This document shows, piece after piece, positions 16,470-25,346 of a stretch of DNA of 64,000 nucleotides; position 1 is the first letter of the stretch, and every line of letters begins with the position of its first letter. A program made the translations under genes and the position numbers. This DNA comes from Nibrella saemangeumensis (GTDB lineage: Bacteria; Bacteroidota; Bacteroidia; Cytophagales; Spirosomataceae), in the NCBI RefSeq assembly GCF_039541915.1, contig NZ_BAABHD010000029.1, positions 62,001 through 126,000 on the forward strand, given 5' to 3'. A model generated the notes under the pieces. The model was not told where the DNA came from. It searched no databases and saw only the letters and a list, made by a program, of their open reading frames with translations.

Positions 16470-18023
16470 ATGCCCGTTATTTTACCTTCTGTCGTGCGCT
16501 TTGCCGGTACCCTGTTGATTGCCTGGCAACTGCTGGCTAGCCCACCCGGTTATGCCCAGACGCCGTATGACACAGCCGTAGTGAATAGGCTGGTCAGCGC
16601 GGTAGCTGATTTCCAGCAGAGCCCCACAGCCCGCCATGGCACCGTAGCGCTCTCCGTCCGGCGTGTGCGCGACGGTGAGGCACTGGTCAGCTATAATGCG
16701 CAACAGAGTCTGGCGTCGGCCTCTACCCTGAAGCTTATTACTACGGCTACCGCCCTGGCCGTGCTGGGCCCGTCATTCACCTATACTACCTCTCTCGAAT
16801 ACGACGGTACCATCCGCGACAGCATTCTTACCGGCAATCTCTACATTCGCGGCTCGGGAGACCCCTCGCTCGGTAGCTGGCGGTATGGCGACTCCTACGA
16901 AGCGTCGTCGCTGCTGCAAACCTGGTCAGACGCCATCCGGGGAGCCGGTATCCGGCAGATACAGGGTGCCATTGTCGCCGATGCCTCCCTGTACGATCAG
17001 TTACCCGTTCCGGATACCTGGCCCTGGGGTGACCTTGGCAACTACTACGGCACCGGACTAAGCGCGTTAAACTTCAACGAAAATCTGTACCGGGTGGTAT
17101 TCCGGCCGGGCAAAACCCCAGGCGCGGCCGCTACCATGGTCCGCACCGAACCCCCGCTTCCCTACCTCACGTTGTCGAACCGGGTTACTACCGATGCCCC
17201 CCGCACTGGCGATCAGGTTACCATTTACAGCGCTCCCTTTGGTAATCAGGTCTGGCTGGAAGGTAAAGTTCCAGCCGGTGTGAACGAGTTTGGAGTGAAA
17301 GGTGCCCTGCCCGACCCCGCTTATCAGGCCGCGTTTGCGCTAACGCAGCAAATTCAGGCCGACAGCATTGTGGTTACTAATCCGCCCAGTGTTTTTCGGG
17401 CACGTACAGCCTTACCAATGCCCGAAGGGAAACGAACGCTGTTGCTACAGCATAAGTCGCCCCCGCTGCCAGAAATAGTGCGGCAGACCAATTTCCAGAG
17501 CATCAACCTCTACGCCGAAGCCCTGCTGCACACCACCGCCCGAACGCTTGATCCGAAGGTGACAACGACGCAGGCCGCTATTGAAGCAGTTACCACCTAC
17601 TGGCGCAGCAAAAACATTAACCTCGACGGCTTTCGGATTAAGGATGGCAGCGGATTATCGACAGTCGGAGCGTTGACCGCCGACAACATGACCAGTATTC
17701 TGAGCGCAGCCGGAAAAGAAAAGTACTTCCCCCAGTTTCTGGAAACGATACCCGTTGTAGGAGAGTCGGGAACCGTTCGGACGCTGGCCCGCCGGACGGA
17801 AGCCGCCGGCAACATCCGGGCCAAAAGTGGATCCATTGAAGGGGTACGAGCCTATGCGGGGTACTTTACGGCCACCGACGGAGAACTGATGACCTTTTCG
17901 CTGATGGTAAACCGGTTTACGCCGGGTACTAACCGGGCGGTGACCAGTCAGATTGAGCGAATCCTGTCCCTGCTGGTTACCCTACCGGGGCACACCGAAC
18001 CGGCGGCTGCAGACACCAAATAA
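16470..18023 (+). CDS. dacB: D-alanyl-D-alanine carboxypeptidase/endopeptidase (PBP4, S13 family)
   Basis: The 517-aa protein has a Sec signal peptide ending near GYAQ (residue 30). The active-site tetrad is S85-T-L-K88 in SASTLKLI, the SxN motif is SIN in FQSINLYAEALL, and the KTG-like motif is KSG in RAKSGSIEGV. A long insert between the SxxK and SxN motifs is typical of S13 enzymes. The protein acts in the periplasm on peptidoglycan stem peptides, as DD-carboxypeptidase and DD-endopeptidase. It stands alone and converges on the response regulator at 18036 with only 12 bp between stops. Confidence 0.92.
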   Translation: MPVILPSVVRFAGTLLIAWQLLASPPGYAQTPYDTAVVNRLVSAVADFQQSPTARHGTVALSVRRVRDGEALVSYNAQQSLASASTLKLITTATALAVLGPSFTYTTSLEYDGTIRDSILTGNLYIRGSGDPSLGSWRYGDSYEASSLLQTWSDAIRGAGIRQIQGAIVADASLYDQLPVPDTWPWGDLGNYYGTGLSALNFNENLYRVVFRPGKTPGAAATMVRTEPPLPYLTLSNRVTTDAPRTGDQVTIYSAPFGNQVWLEGKVPAGVNEFGVKGALPDPAYQAAFALTQQIQADSIVVTNPPSVFRARTALPMPEGKRTLLLQHKSPPLPEIVRQTNFQSINLYAEALLHTTARTLDPKVTTTQAAIEAVTTYWRSKNINLDGFRIKDGSGLSTVGALTADNMTSILSAAGKEKYFPQFLETIPVVGESGTVRTLARRTEAAGNIRAKSGSIEGVRAYAGYFTATDGELMTFSLMVNRFTPGTNRAVTSQIERILSLLVTLPGHTEPAAADTK

Positions 18024-18035
18024 ATCTTTATCTGC

Positions 18036-18500
18036 TCACTCTTCGCCTTCGTGATTATACCTGGTCACGACGTTAAACCAGTATTGACCAATAGCCCGGG
18101 TTACCTCGCTGAGCCGCTGGTACGAGGTAGGTTTGGTAATAAAGCTGTTGGCCCCGTTAAAGTAGGAGGTTTCGATATCGTCTTTAGCGTCGGAGGTGGT
18201 CAGAATAACAACCGGAATGTGACGAAGGGAATCGTCGGCTTTGATCTGCTTCAGGGCTTCCCGCCCGTCTTTGCGCGGCATGTTCAGATCCAGCAGGATC
18301 AGCTCGGGCAGTAAGTGTTCACCGCCTATGTAACGACCACTGTAGCTCAGGTATTCCATGAGTTCCTCACCATCTTCCACAAACGAAATCCGGCTCACCG
18401 GAAAGTGCTGCTGAAAAGCTTCCCTGGTCAGGAAGCGGTCGTCTTCATCGTCGTCAGCTAACAGAATATGAATGGGTTTCGTTGGTGATTGCTCGGTCAT
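18036..18500 (-). CDS. Single-domain response regulator (Rcp1-like receiver)
   Basis: The 154-aa protein is only a receiver domain, with acidic pocket ADDDEDD (residues 15-21), phospho-acceptor Asp71 in LILLDLNMP, Thr101 in VVILTTSD and Lys123 in ITKP. The insert SGRYIGGEHLLPE before the Asp is typical of the Rcp1/phytochrome-partner class. No output domain is present, so it must act by protein contact or in a phosphorelay. Its start lies inside the 3' end of the histidine kinase gene (47-nt overlap), which points to coupled translation and a cognate pair. Confidence 0.92.
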   Translation of the reverse strand: MTEQSPTKPIHILLADDDEDDRFLTREAFQQHFPVSRISFVEDGEELMEYLSYSGRYIGGEHLLPELILLDLNMPRKDGREALKQIKADDSLRHIPVVILTTSDAKDDIETSYFNGANSFITKPTSYQRLSEVTRAIGQYWFNVVTRYNHEGEE

Positions 18501-19938
18501 GTTCGTAATTCAGTTGCTTTTCCGGTAGTATTATCACAAACGTAGCCCCCTGATTGGGTTCGCTCTGCGCGGTAATATGACCTTTATGGTACATCACCAC
18601 TTTTTTGCAGATCGCCAGCCCGATGCCAGTGCCCTCGTAGGATGTCTTACCGTGAAGCCTTTGGAAAACTTTAAAAATATGGTCTAGATACTTCTCGTCA
18701 AAGCCAATACCATTGTCTTCAATGGTAATTTTATAATACGTTTTTCCGCCGATTAGTTCCGGATAATCGGCCCCATCAACGGCCTCGGCCGAGATGCGAA
18801 TGAGGGGCTTTTCGTCCTGGGCCGAAAACTTAAGCGCGTTGCTCAGCAGGTTCGAAAACAGGTGATCCATCTGGCTTGGTACGGCCTCTATAATAGGCAG
18901 CGGGTCTACCTTAACGAGGGCGCCCAATGCCTTTATACGTAGTTCCTGATCATCAACGATCCGGTTTACAACCTCCGCCAGATTAATGGGCCTGAACTCC
19001 TCCTGAGCAATAGAGATCCGTGAAAAATTCAGCAGATCCTTGATCATTTTCGACATCCGCTCGGCCGATGCTGTGATCTTTCGCAGAAACTCCAGACCGC
19101 TTGCGTCAAACTGGGAATTATAGCGCTGCTCCAGGAGGTCTCCAAACGCCTGAATTTTCCGGAGCGGCTCCTGCAGGTCGTGCGAAGCAACAAAGGCAAA
19201 GCGTTCCAGTTCCTCATTCGAAGCCTTCAGCTGACGAATATTCTCCTTAAGCTCTTCTTCATACGCCCGAAGCTGATCTTCCACCTGCTGCCGTCGACCC
19301 AGTTCCTTGTCCAGCAGGTTGAACGAAACAACCATCGTTACAAACGTCAGAAAGGAAACCACAAAAATCAGGATAACGGTATTCTGGAAGGACTGTTTGG
19401 CCACATCGCGTCGTTCCGGCATCAGCACCTGCTCCCGTTCCAGCATTTCGTTGACCACCCGGCTGACGTCATCCATGCGCAGTTTATCAATCCGCATATA
19501 AACGGGAAGAACACTGGCTTCTTCGCGGTTTTTCACGGCGGCCATCTGCCGCTGGGCAATCTGCATTTTGATTTTAGCCAGGGTTTCCAGCGAATCAATT
19601 CTGGCGGCAATCAATTCGTCATGGTTAACTTTCTGGAGCTCGCTGATCTCCTGCTTCACCAGTTGAATGTTCCGGGCGTAGTTTTCAAGGTAAAGAGTAT
19701 CCTTACTGAAAACATAGCCCCGCACACCCGTCTCAATCTCCCTCAGCCGCAGCAGTACGTTCGTCAACCGGTTGCGCAGCAAATGCGTGTCTTCAATCGT
19801 TTTGCTGTCTTCCCGATACCAGTTATAACTATACAGGGTTAATACAAAACCGGTGGCAATCAGCACAAGCGCCAGTACAAAGCCAACGCTTATCTTCTTG
19901 TCAATGTGAGTAGGCAGCAAACGTCCGAAAACGCTCAT
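18454..19938 (-). CDS. CHASE3-domain sensor histidine kinase
   Basis: The 494-aa membrane sensor has a first transmembrane helix at about residues 18-36, a periplasmic CHASE3 helical domain at 40-185 (with REIETGVRGYVFSKD) and a second helix at about 186-207. A coiled coil 210-245 follows, then the DHp box FVASHDLQEPLRK with phospho-acceptor His253. The HATPase domain carries SNLLSNALKFS, EDNGIGFDEKY and GTGIGLAICKKV. The class is the phytochrome-like HK family that partners with single receivers. Its last 47 nt overlap the response regulator start, making the two a likely phosphorelay. The CHASE3 ligand is unknown. Confidence 0.92.
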   Translation of the reverse strand: MSVFGRLLPTHIDKKISVGFVLALVLIATGFVLTLYSYNWYREDSKTIEDTHLLRNRLTNVLLRLREIETGVRGYVFSKDTLYLENYARNIQLVKQEISELQKVNHDELIAARIDSLETLAKIKMQIAQRQMAAVKNREEASVLPVYMRIDKLRMDDVSRVVNEMLEREQVLMPERRDVAKQSFQNTVILIFVVSFLTFVTMVVSFNLLDKELGRRQQVEDQLRAYEEELKENIRQLKASNEELERFAFVASHDLQEPLRKIQAFGDLLEQRYNSQFDASGLEFLRKITASAERMSKMIKDLLNFSRISIAQEEFRPINLAEVVNRIVDDQELRIKALGALVKVDPLPIIEAVPSQMDHLFSNLLSNALKFSAQDEKPLIRISAEAVDGADYPELIGGKTYYKITIEDNGIGFDEKYLDHIFKVFQRLHGKTSYEGTGIGLAICKKVVMYHKGHITAQSEPNQGATFVIILPEKQLNYEHDRAITNETHSYSVS

Positions 19939-19960
19939 AACGTTGGTGGTCTATAGAAAG

Positions 19961-19968
19961 CAAATATA
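19961..19968 (-). promoter_or_regulatory. Candidate -7 element of the CHASE3 kinase operon
   Basis: On the minus strand the bases read TATATTTG, a match to TAnnTTTG, 22 bp before the kinase ATG. No -33 TTTG is seen at 19 bp, so support is partial. The rest of the 190-bp gap to hslV holds no gene that I can see. Confidence 0.4.
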
Positions 19969-20129
19969 GAGTTATTAGCTATGCTTCATAAATAAGGTCT
20001 TACGGCCGGTTTGCTTAAACAACTCACAACCTGGACCTTATTCATTAAATCAGGCTAAAAAACCTATCGAATGCCAGAGCATCCTGAATTCTACTAACGA
20101 CCAAAATGGGCAATCTCTTGCCGGAGCCG

Positions 20130-20666
20130 TCAACTAATTGTCTCGACCACCAGGTTATGATTGGTATAAATACAGATGTCGGCGGCAATATTCAGGCTTT
20201 CGCGCACCATCTCTTCGGCGGTCATTTCGGCTGCGTGTTTTTTCAGGGCCACGGCGGCCGCCTGGGCGAACATACTGCCCGATCCAATGGCAGCGATCTG
20301 ATGGTCCGGCTCCAACACGTCGCCGGTACCCGAAATGACTAACATATCGTCTTTGGAGGCCACAATGAGCATGGCTTCCAGCCGGCGCAGAAAGCGGTCG
20401 GTCCGCCAGTCCTTAGCCAGTTCAATGGCGGCCCGCTTCAGGTTACCGCCGTAGCCGTTCAGTTTTTCTTCGAAACGCTCGATCAGGGTAAAGGCATCGG
20501 CTGTAGAACCGGCAAAACCGGCCAGCACCTTACCACCCAGCAGCACCCTGATCTTCTTAACATTACTTTTGGCAACGGTGTTACCCATCGTTGCCTGCCC
20601 ATCTGCGCCCAGGGCTACCTGTCCATTATGCCGTATGCCTACGACGGTTGTTGAGTGAATTTTCAT
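20130..20666 (-). CDS. hslV: ATP-dependent protease subunit HslV (ClpQ)
   Basis: The start is set at the ATG at 20666, giving MKIHSTTVVGIRHNG and a 178-aa protein. The longer frame to 20720 only adds residues translated from a repeat array. HslV is the two-tiered threonine peptidase core of the HslUV (ClpYQ) complex. The first Thr of TTVVG is the expected N-terminal nucleophile after processing, and GADGQATMG, KVRVLLGGKVLAGFAGSTADA-like and ISGTGDVLEPD blocks follow. hslU is not adjacent, as it often is in proteobacteria, and must lie elsewhere. A heptad repeat array lies directly in its leader. Confidence 0.94.
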   Translation of the reverse strand: MKIHSTTVVGIRHNGQVALGADGQATMGNTVAKSNVKKIRVLLGGKVLAGFAGSTADAFTLIERFEEKLNGYGGNLKRAAIELAKDWRTDRFLRRLEAMLIVASKDDMLVISGTGDVLEPDHQIAAIGSGSMFAQAAAVALKKHAAEMTAEEMVRESLNIAADICIYTNHNLVVETIS

Positions 20667-20675
20667 CGTCTTTTT

Positions 20676-20703
20676 GTTTCGAGTTTCAGGTTCCATGTTT
20701 CGT
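20676..20703. repeat. Tandem GTTTNNN heptads in the hslV leader
   Basis: Four 7-nt units run in exact phase: GTTTCGA, GTTTCAG, GTTCCAT and GTTTCGT. They end 10 bp before the hslV start, on the antisense side of the leader. The same unit type forms hairpins at 14880 and 45110. Confidence 0.7.
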
Positions 20704-20734
20704 TGACGGTGTGTATCCAAAATGGGTACGCATC

Positions 20735-20765
20735 AAAAAGGAATGACATCCGAAGATGCCATTCC
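20735..20765 (-). terminator. Intrinsic terminator of the PDH E2 gene
   Basis: On the minus strand the stem GGAATGGCATC pairs with GATGTCATTCC (one G-T wobble) around a TTCG tetraloop and is followed by five T. It lies 43 bp after the E2 stop codon. Confidence 0.85.
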
Positions 20766-20808
20766 AACCGCCGGGCGGCCCCGCTGAAACATGAAGCCGG
20801 AAATAATA

Positions 20809-22524
20809 TTAAACTAGCATTCTCATCGGGTCTTCCAGCAACTGCTTGAGCGTTTGCAGGAAGGCGGCTCCCGTGGCCCCGTCAACGGAGCGGTGATCGC
20901 AGGAAAGGGTTACCTTCATGACGTTGGTCGGTTTGGCGGTCTCGCCTTCGAACTTCACCGTTTGTTTGATAGCCCCTACTGCCAGAATACACGAGTCAGG
21001 CGGGTTGATGATGGCCGTAAATTCATCTATACCGAACATACCGAGGTTGGAGATCGAGAACGTGCTGCCTTCCCAGTCTTTCGGCTGCAGTTTGCGCTCC
21101 TTAGCCTTACCAGCCAGGTCTTTTACTTCGCCGGCAATGGTCGACAGCGTTTTCTGGTCGGCGTCGCGGACTACGGGTACCAGCAGGCCTTCGTCTACCG
21201 CCACGGCTACGCCAATGTTGACGTATTTGTAGCGCCGGATCTTATCGCCCAGCCACGACGAGTTCACCGCCGGGTGTTGTTTCAGGGCTACCGCAGCAGC
21301 CTTGATCACAAAATCGTTGAAAGAGATCTTTACCGGCGATACTTCGTTCACCCGACCACGCAGCTCCATTGCCTTGTCCATGGTAATTTCCATGGTCAGG
21401 TAGAAATGCGGAGCCGAGAACTTGCTTTCGCCGAGACGACGAGCGATCGTTTTCCGCATCTGCGATACCGGTACATCCTCGAACTCGCCCTGGGCCTGCG
21501 GAGCGGGAGTCGGTTGCGGGGCTGCGGCCGGTGCGGCTTTGGCTTCCGCCGGCTGAGCGACCGGTTGAGCCGCAGGATGCGGAGCAGCAGGACTAGCCGA
21601 TGGTTGGAAGCTCTCAATATCGCGTTTCACGATACGGCCTTCCGGACCACTTCCCTGAACCTGCGCCAGATTAATGCCTTTTTCTTCGGCGATACGCTTC
21701 GCCAGCGGAGACGCTTTTACGCGCTCATTGTCGGCATGGTTACTTTCCGTCGGAGCAGCCACCTGCGGTGCCGGTTCGGCGTTGGGAGCTGCGGCCGGGG
21801 TAGCTGCAGCGGGTGCCGCCTGACCACCACCGCCCTGAAGCAGCACCTTAAAGTCAGCGCCTTTCTCGCCTACTACGGCAATGACTTCATCTACGGCCAC
21901 CGACGCCCCCTCCTTAACGCCGATGTATAGCAGCGTACCCTCTTCGTAAGCCTCCAGGTCCATGGTGGCCTTATCGGTTTCGACTTCGGCCAGCACATCG
22001 CCGGATTTCACGGTATCGCCTTCCTTTTTATGCCAGGCCACAATAGTGCCCTCGGTCATGGTATCACTCATTTTCGGCATCCGAATAACCGTAGCGTTGA
22101 CATCAGCCGCCGGGGCCGCCGATACCGCCTTCGGGTCGGGCAGTTGCGAAGTTGCCTGTTCTTTCTGGGCACCATTCGGGGCCGGAGCCGGCGTAGACGC
22201 TTCAGCTTTAGGAGCCTCCTGCTTCGGTGCCGGCGCTTCCTGACTTCCCCCGCTGCTACCATCAAGCAGCGCTTTGTAGTCTTCCCCTTCCTCGCCGATT
22301 ACGGCAATAACCCCGTCGATCGGAACCGCCTGGCCTTTCTCGACGCCGATGTACAACAGGGTACCTTCATCGTAAGCCTCCAGGTCCATGGTGGCCTTAT
22401 CGGTTTCGACCTCGGCCAGCACATCGCCGGATTTTACTTTATCGCCAACTTTTTTATGCCACTCCGCGATGACACCTTCGGTCATGGTGTCACTCATCTT
22501 CGGCATTCGGATTAATTCTGCCAT
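20809..22524 (-). CDS. Pyruvate dehydrogenase E2, dihydrolipoamide acetyltransferase
   Basis: The 571-aa protein has the full E2 order. Lipoyl domain 1 covers about residues 1-85 and lipoyl domain 2 about 150-230, each with the lipoyl-lysine motif VETDKATMDLEAY. The Ala/Pro-rich linkers are separated by an E3-binding domain with ASPLAKRIAEEKGINL and GPEGRIVKRDIE (about 270-310). The acetyltransferase core (about 345-571) includes FNDFVIKAAAVAL and the catalytic CDHRSVDGA near the end. It transfers acetyl from lipoamide to CoA in the cytoplasm. Two lipoyl domains are common in this phylum. E1 and E3 genes are not next to it. The two lipoyl segments are nearly identical in DNA over 67 nt. Confidence 0.93.
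   Translation of the reverse strand: MAELIRMPKMSDTMTEGVIAEWHKKVGDKVKSGDVLAEVETDKATMDLEAYDEGTLLYIGVEKGQAVPIDGVIAVIGEEGEDYKALLDGSSGGSQEAPAPKQEAPKAEASTPAPAPNGAQKEQATSQLPDPKAVSAAPAADVNATVIRMPKMSDTMTEGTIVAWHKKEGDTVKSGDVLAEVETDKATMDLEAYEEGTLLYIGVKEGASVAVDEVIAVVGEKGADFKVLLQGGGGQAAPAAATPAAAPNAEPAPQVAAPTESNHADNERVKASPLAKRIAEEKGINLAQVQGSGPEGRIVKRDIESFQPSASPAAPHPAAQPVAQPAEAKAAPAAAPQPTPAPQAQGEFEDVPVSQMRKTIARRLGESKFSAPHFYLTMEITMDKAMELRGRVNEVSPVKISFNDFVIKAAAVALKQHPAVNSSWLGDKIRRYKYVNIGVAVAVDEGLLVPVVRDADQKTLSTIAGEVKDLAGKAKERKLQPKDWEGSTFSISNLGMFGIDEFTAIINPPDSCILAVGAIKQTVKFEGETAKPTNVMKVTLSCDHRSVDGATGAAFLQTLKQLLEDPMRMLV
21945..22437. repeat. Direct repeat of lipoyl-lysine segments within the E2 gene
   Basis: The segments 21945-22011 and 22371-22437 are 67 nt each and differ at only two positions as I align them, while the rest of the two lipoyl domains has diverged more. 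This fits local gene conversion or very strong constraint around the lipoylated Lys. Confidence 0.85.
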
Positions 22525-22704
22525 ATCGTGGTTGCTATGGGTAAATCGGTCTATGATTCGTTCGAACGTCCAAAATTAGGACAAAGCAGGCAAAGTTGTC
22601 AAAAATGCCGCAAGTTTCCGTCTGCTGAAAAAATAAGATCTATTTACTTTGTATTTCAAAGTACTTTCAGTAACTATGCATCAGCAAAATAAACCAGTGC
22701 TACC

Positions 22705-23955
22705 ATGGAAGACGCCATTAAACGCAACCTGCATGATCCGGATCGACTAGAAAATCTCTACCGGGAGAATCAGCTTCAGTTCACCACTTCATTTCGGGAT
22801 GTCTATGAGGACATTAAGAATCAGGAAATCGCCCGGTTCTGGCAGGCCCGCCTTACCCACGACATCAGCCAGCCTAAACTCATTAGCTGGGGCAGCCGAC
22901 AAGAAATCATATTTATTGTGCTGGCTTCCCTGGCGGCCGGTCTGCTGGCCAAACTACCCAGTTTTCTGTCTATTTCGGAGGAATTTTTCTACCCAAGAAA
23001 TATAGGCTTCATTGTGTTTCCGTTCCTGATTGGCTATTTTCTCTGGAAACGCCAGGCAGACACGAAAATCATTGCCGGCACTACCGTGGCCCTGCTGTTA
23101 GCGGCTCTGCATATCAATCTGCTGCCTTCAGACAACAAAAGTGACACCCTGATTCTGGCTTGTCTGCACCTGCCGTTATTTCTCTGGTCGTTATTAGGTA
23201 TCGCGTACAGCGGCCTTGCCGGCCAGCCATCCCGCCGGATTGCCTACATCCGGTATAATGGCGACCTGGTTGTGTTTACGGCAATTACCATGCTGGCGGG
23301 TGGGCTGTTCACAGGCATTACGGTTGCTTTGTTTTCCCTCATCACGCCGTCGGCCCCGCAGCTCTTTTTTGAGTACGTTGGCATTTTTGGGGTAGCCGCC
23401 GTGCCGCTGGTGGCCACCTACATGACGCAGACCAACCCGGAACTCGTCGGGAAGGTATCGCCGGTTATTGCCCGGCTGTTCAGTCCGCTGGTGCTGGTTA
23501 TGCTCATTATCTACCTTATTGCGGTGGTGGCCACGGGCAAAGACCCGTACAACGACCGGGAGTTTCTGCTCATCTTCAACTTTCTGCTAATCGGGGTAAT
23601 GGCCATCATCGTCTTTTCCATCGGCGGTCTGCCCAAACACGAAAACAATACAGCCAGCACGCTGGTGCTGCTGTTGCTGTCCGGGCTGACCATTGCGGTC
23701 AATCTGGTGGCGCTGTCGGCTATTCTTTTCCGACTCTCGGAATGGGGTATTACGCCGAACCGGCTGGCCGTGCTGGGGGGCAATGTGTTGATCTTTGTTC
23801 ACCTGCTGCTGATTTTCACCGAACTGCTGAAGGTCGTCCGCCGGAAGCATACGCTAACGGATGTGGAAAATAAGGTCGCGGTTTTTCTGCCGGTCTACGC
23901 GCTCTGGTCTATCTGCGTCACCTTTCTGTTTCCGGTACTTTTTAGCTTCAGGTAA
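22705..23955 (+). CDS. Polytopic membrane protein, DUF4153-like
   Basis: The 416-aa protein has a charged cytoplasmic N-terminus (about residues 1-65, with RLENLYRENQLQFTTSFRDVYED). About ten hydrophobic segments follow to the C-terminus. The late part NRLAVLGGNVLIFVHLLLIFTEL resembles a region in the DUF4153 family of bacterial membrane proteins. Function is unknown. A 68-aa two-helix membrane protein starts 1 bp after its stop, so the two are cotranscribed and perhaps form a complex. The identification is by overall pattern, not a strict motif. Confidence 0.55.
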   Translation: MEDAIKRNLHDPDRLENLYRENQLQFTTSFRDVYEDIKNQEIARFWQARLTHDISQPKLISWGSRQEIIFIVLASLAAGLLAKLPSFLSISEEFFYPRNIGFIVFPFLIGYFLWKRQADTKIIAGTTVALLLAALHINLLPSDNKSDTLILACLHLPLFLWSLLGIAYSGLAGQPSRRIAYIRYNGDLVVFTAITMLAGGLFTGITVALFSLITPSAPQLFFEYVGIFGVAAVPLVATYMTQTNPELVGKVSPVIARLFSPLVLVMLIIYLIAVVATGKDPYNDREFLLIFNFLLIGVMAIIVFSIGGLPKHENNTASTLVLLLLSGLTIAVNLVALSAILFRLSEWGITPNRLAVLGGNVLIFVHLLLIFTELLKVVRRKHTLTDVENKVAVFLPVYALWSICVTFLFPVLFSFR

Positions 23956-23956
23956 T

Positions 23957-24163
23957 ATGAAAAATAAAGCAGGTATCCTTATGGGTTTTGTCCTGGGGCT
24001 AACGGGGTTTCTCCTTTTGTTCAAAGTCGTTTTCCTGAATCACATTCCACCGGAAGACGAACTCGCTCCGGGCATGGTGGTTCTTGCTGCGATACTGAAT
24101 GGGGTACTGTTTGCGTTTGTAGGGTACGTAACGCAGAACTACGTTGAGAAAAAGAGAAGTTAG
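23957..24163 (+). CDS. Small two-helix membrane protein
   Basis: The 68-aa protein starts 1 bp after the DUF4153-like gene. It has two hydrophobic helices at about residues 6-26 and 38-58 and a basic tail VEKKRS. I recognise no family. Tight coupling and topology suggest a small partner or stabiliser of the upstream membrane protein. Confidence 0.65.
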   Translation: MKNKAGILMGFVLGLTGFLLLFKVVFLNHIPPEDELAPGMVVLAAILNGVLFAFVGYVTQNYVEKKRS

Positions 24164-24339
24164 CCCCCAATGCCATACTGGTTCACCTGCCTGTTTGTTG
24201 CTTGTTTAGCTTCGATGCGGCCACCCGCCCCAACCGCCACGGCTTTACTGAATAATGTAACCTGGTTCGGTAAGGCTGTAGCGTACAGAAACAATACCCA
24301 AACTGATAAACCCTGCACCAATAAAGCATTTTAGTTTAA

Positions 24340-25346
24340 CGTGAATTATGGATAGTGTGCCAGATAAGCGGCTGGTAGTAAGCGCATAGAAGGTAGAAGA
24401 TCACGAGATTTGTAGCGCCAACTAACAAAGTCTCAAACCCTCTACCCCTATGCTCTGCGAAGATAAGGCACTTAAGCTAATCGAGATCTTCATTACCTGT
24501 GATGATTTTTGCCAGGCCCTAACCCAATGGCAAACTCAACAAGGAACCTGTCCTCCTATTCGAGCCGGTCAACTCACCGATAGCCAAATGTTAGCCATTA
24601 CTATCTTCTATCATCATTCAGGCGCCAAGTGCTTTGAGTACTACTACCGCCACTGGGTGCAGGCCCAACTAACCGATTACTTTCCCAGGCTCATCAGCTA
24701 TGAGCGCTTTGTGGCTCGCATGCCTCGGTTGCTACCAGGCTTGTTTGTGCTCCTGAAGTGGTTGTGTGCCCAGAGCCAGCGCACAGGCTTTTACATCATC
24801 GACAGTAAACCGCTGGCGGTTTGTGACAACCACCGCATTGCGAGCAACAAAGTCTTTGCTGGTCTAGCAGTTCGGGGTAAATCCACCATGGGCTGGTTCT
24901 ATGGCTTCAAAGTACATCTGGTCATCAACCAGTATGGTCAGCTGATTAACTTCATGCTGACGGCGGGCAATGTAGCCGATAACAGTCCAGCGGTACTCAC
25001 CCAAATGCTGGCCAACTTGCAGGGGCAGTGCTTTGGTGATCGAGGGTATCTGACTAGGCTGTTTGCCGAGTTTTACCAACGAGGCCTCCACATCATTACT
25101 AAGCTCCGGCGGAAGATGAAACCCATGCTGATGCCGCTGGCTGACAAGTTAAAGCTACGCCGACGTGGGCTGATTGAATCGGTCAATGATCTGCTTACAT
25201 CAGTCTTTGATGTGGAGCACACTCGGCATCGGAGTGTCTTCAACAGTCAGATCAACGTACTAGCCGGTCTGATTGCCTATTGCTTTTACGACCACAAGCC
25301 CTCGATTGTCGTGCCTGCTCAAAAACACCTTCATCCATAATTCACG
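24340..25346 (+). mobile_element. IS982-family insertion sequence, about 1.0 kb
   Basis: One transposase gene is bounded by a 14-bp perfect inverted repeat, CGTGAATTATGGAT at 24340-24353 and its complement at 25333-25346. The flanks TTAGTTTAA (24331-24339) and TTACTTTAA (25347-25355) are a 9-bp direct repeat with one mismatch, a plausible target duplication. The flanks also extend the inverted repeat by 3 bp by chance (TAA/TTA), so the exact ends are uncertain by a few bases. Confidence 0.85.
24450..25340 (+). CDS. IS982 family transposase
   Basis: The 296-aa DDE transposase is full length. Motifs are FYIIDSKPLAVCDNHR (first Asp), CFGDRGYLT (second Asp) and RRGLIESVNDLLTS (Glu), and the terminal HTRHRSVFNSQINVLAGLIAYCF is typical of the IS982 family. 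The frame is intact, so the element may still be active. The stop codon lies inside the right inverted repeat. It sits inside a host gene, with transcription in the same direction as that gene. Confidence 0.92.
   Translation: MLCEDKALKLIEIFITCDDFCQALTQWQTQQGTCPPIRAGQLTDSQMLAITIFYHHSGAKCFEYYYRHWVQAQLTDYFPRLISYERFVARMPRLLPGLFVLLKWLCAQSQRTGFYIIDSKPLAVCDNHRIASNKVFAGLAVRGKSTMGWFYGFKVHLVINQYGQLINFMLTAGNVADNSPAVLTQMLANLQGQCFGDRGYLTRLFAEFYQRGLHIITKLRRKMKPMLMPLADKLKLRRRGLIESVNDLLTSVFDVEHTRHRSVFNSQINVLAGLIAYCFYDHKPSIVVPAQKHLHP

Noticed and set aside
20854..21930. 358-aa plus-strand frame opposite the E2 gene
   Set aside because: It is rich in Arg and His as expected for antisense of an Ala/Pro-rich gene. 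The E2 frame has all catalytic motifs.
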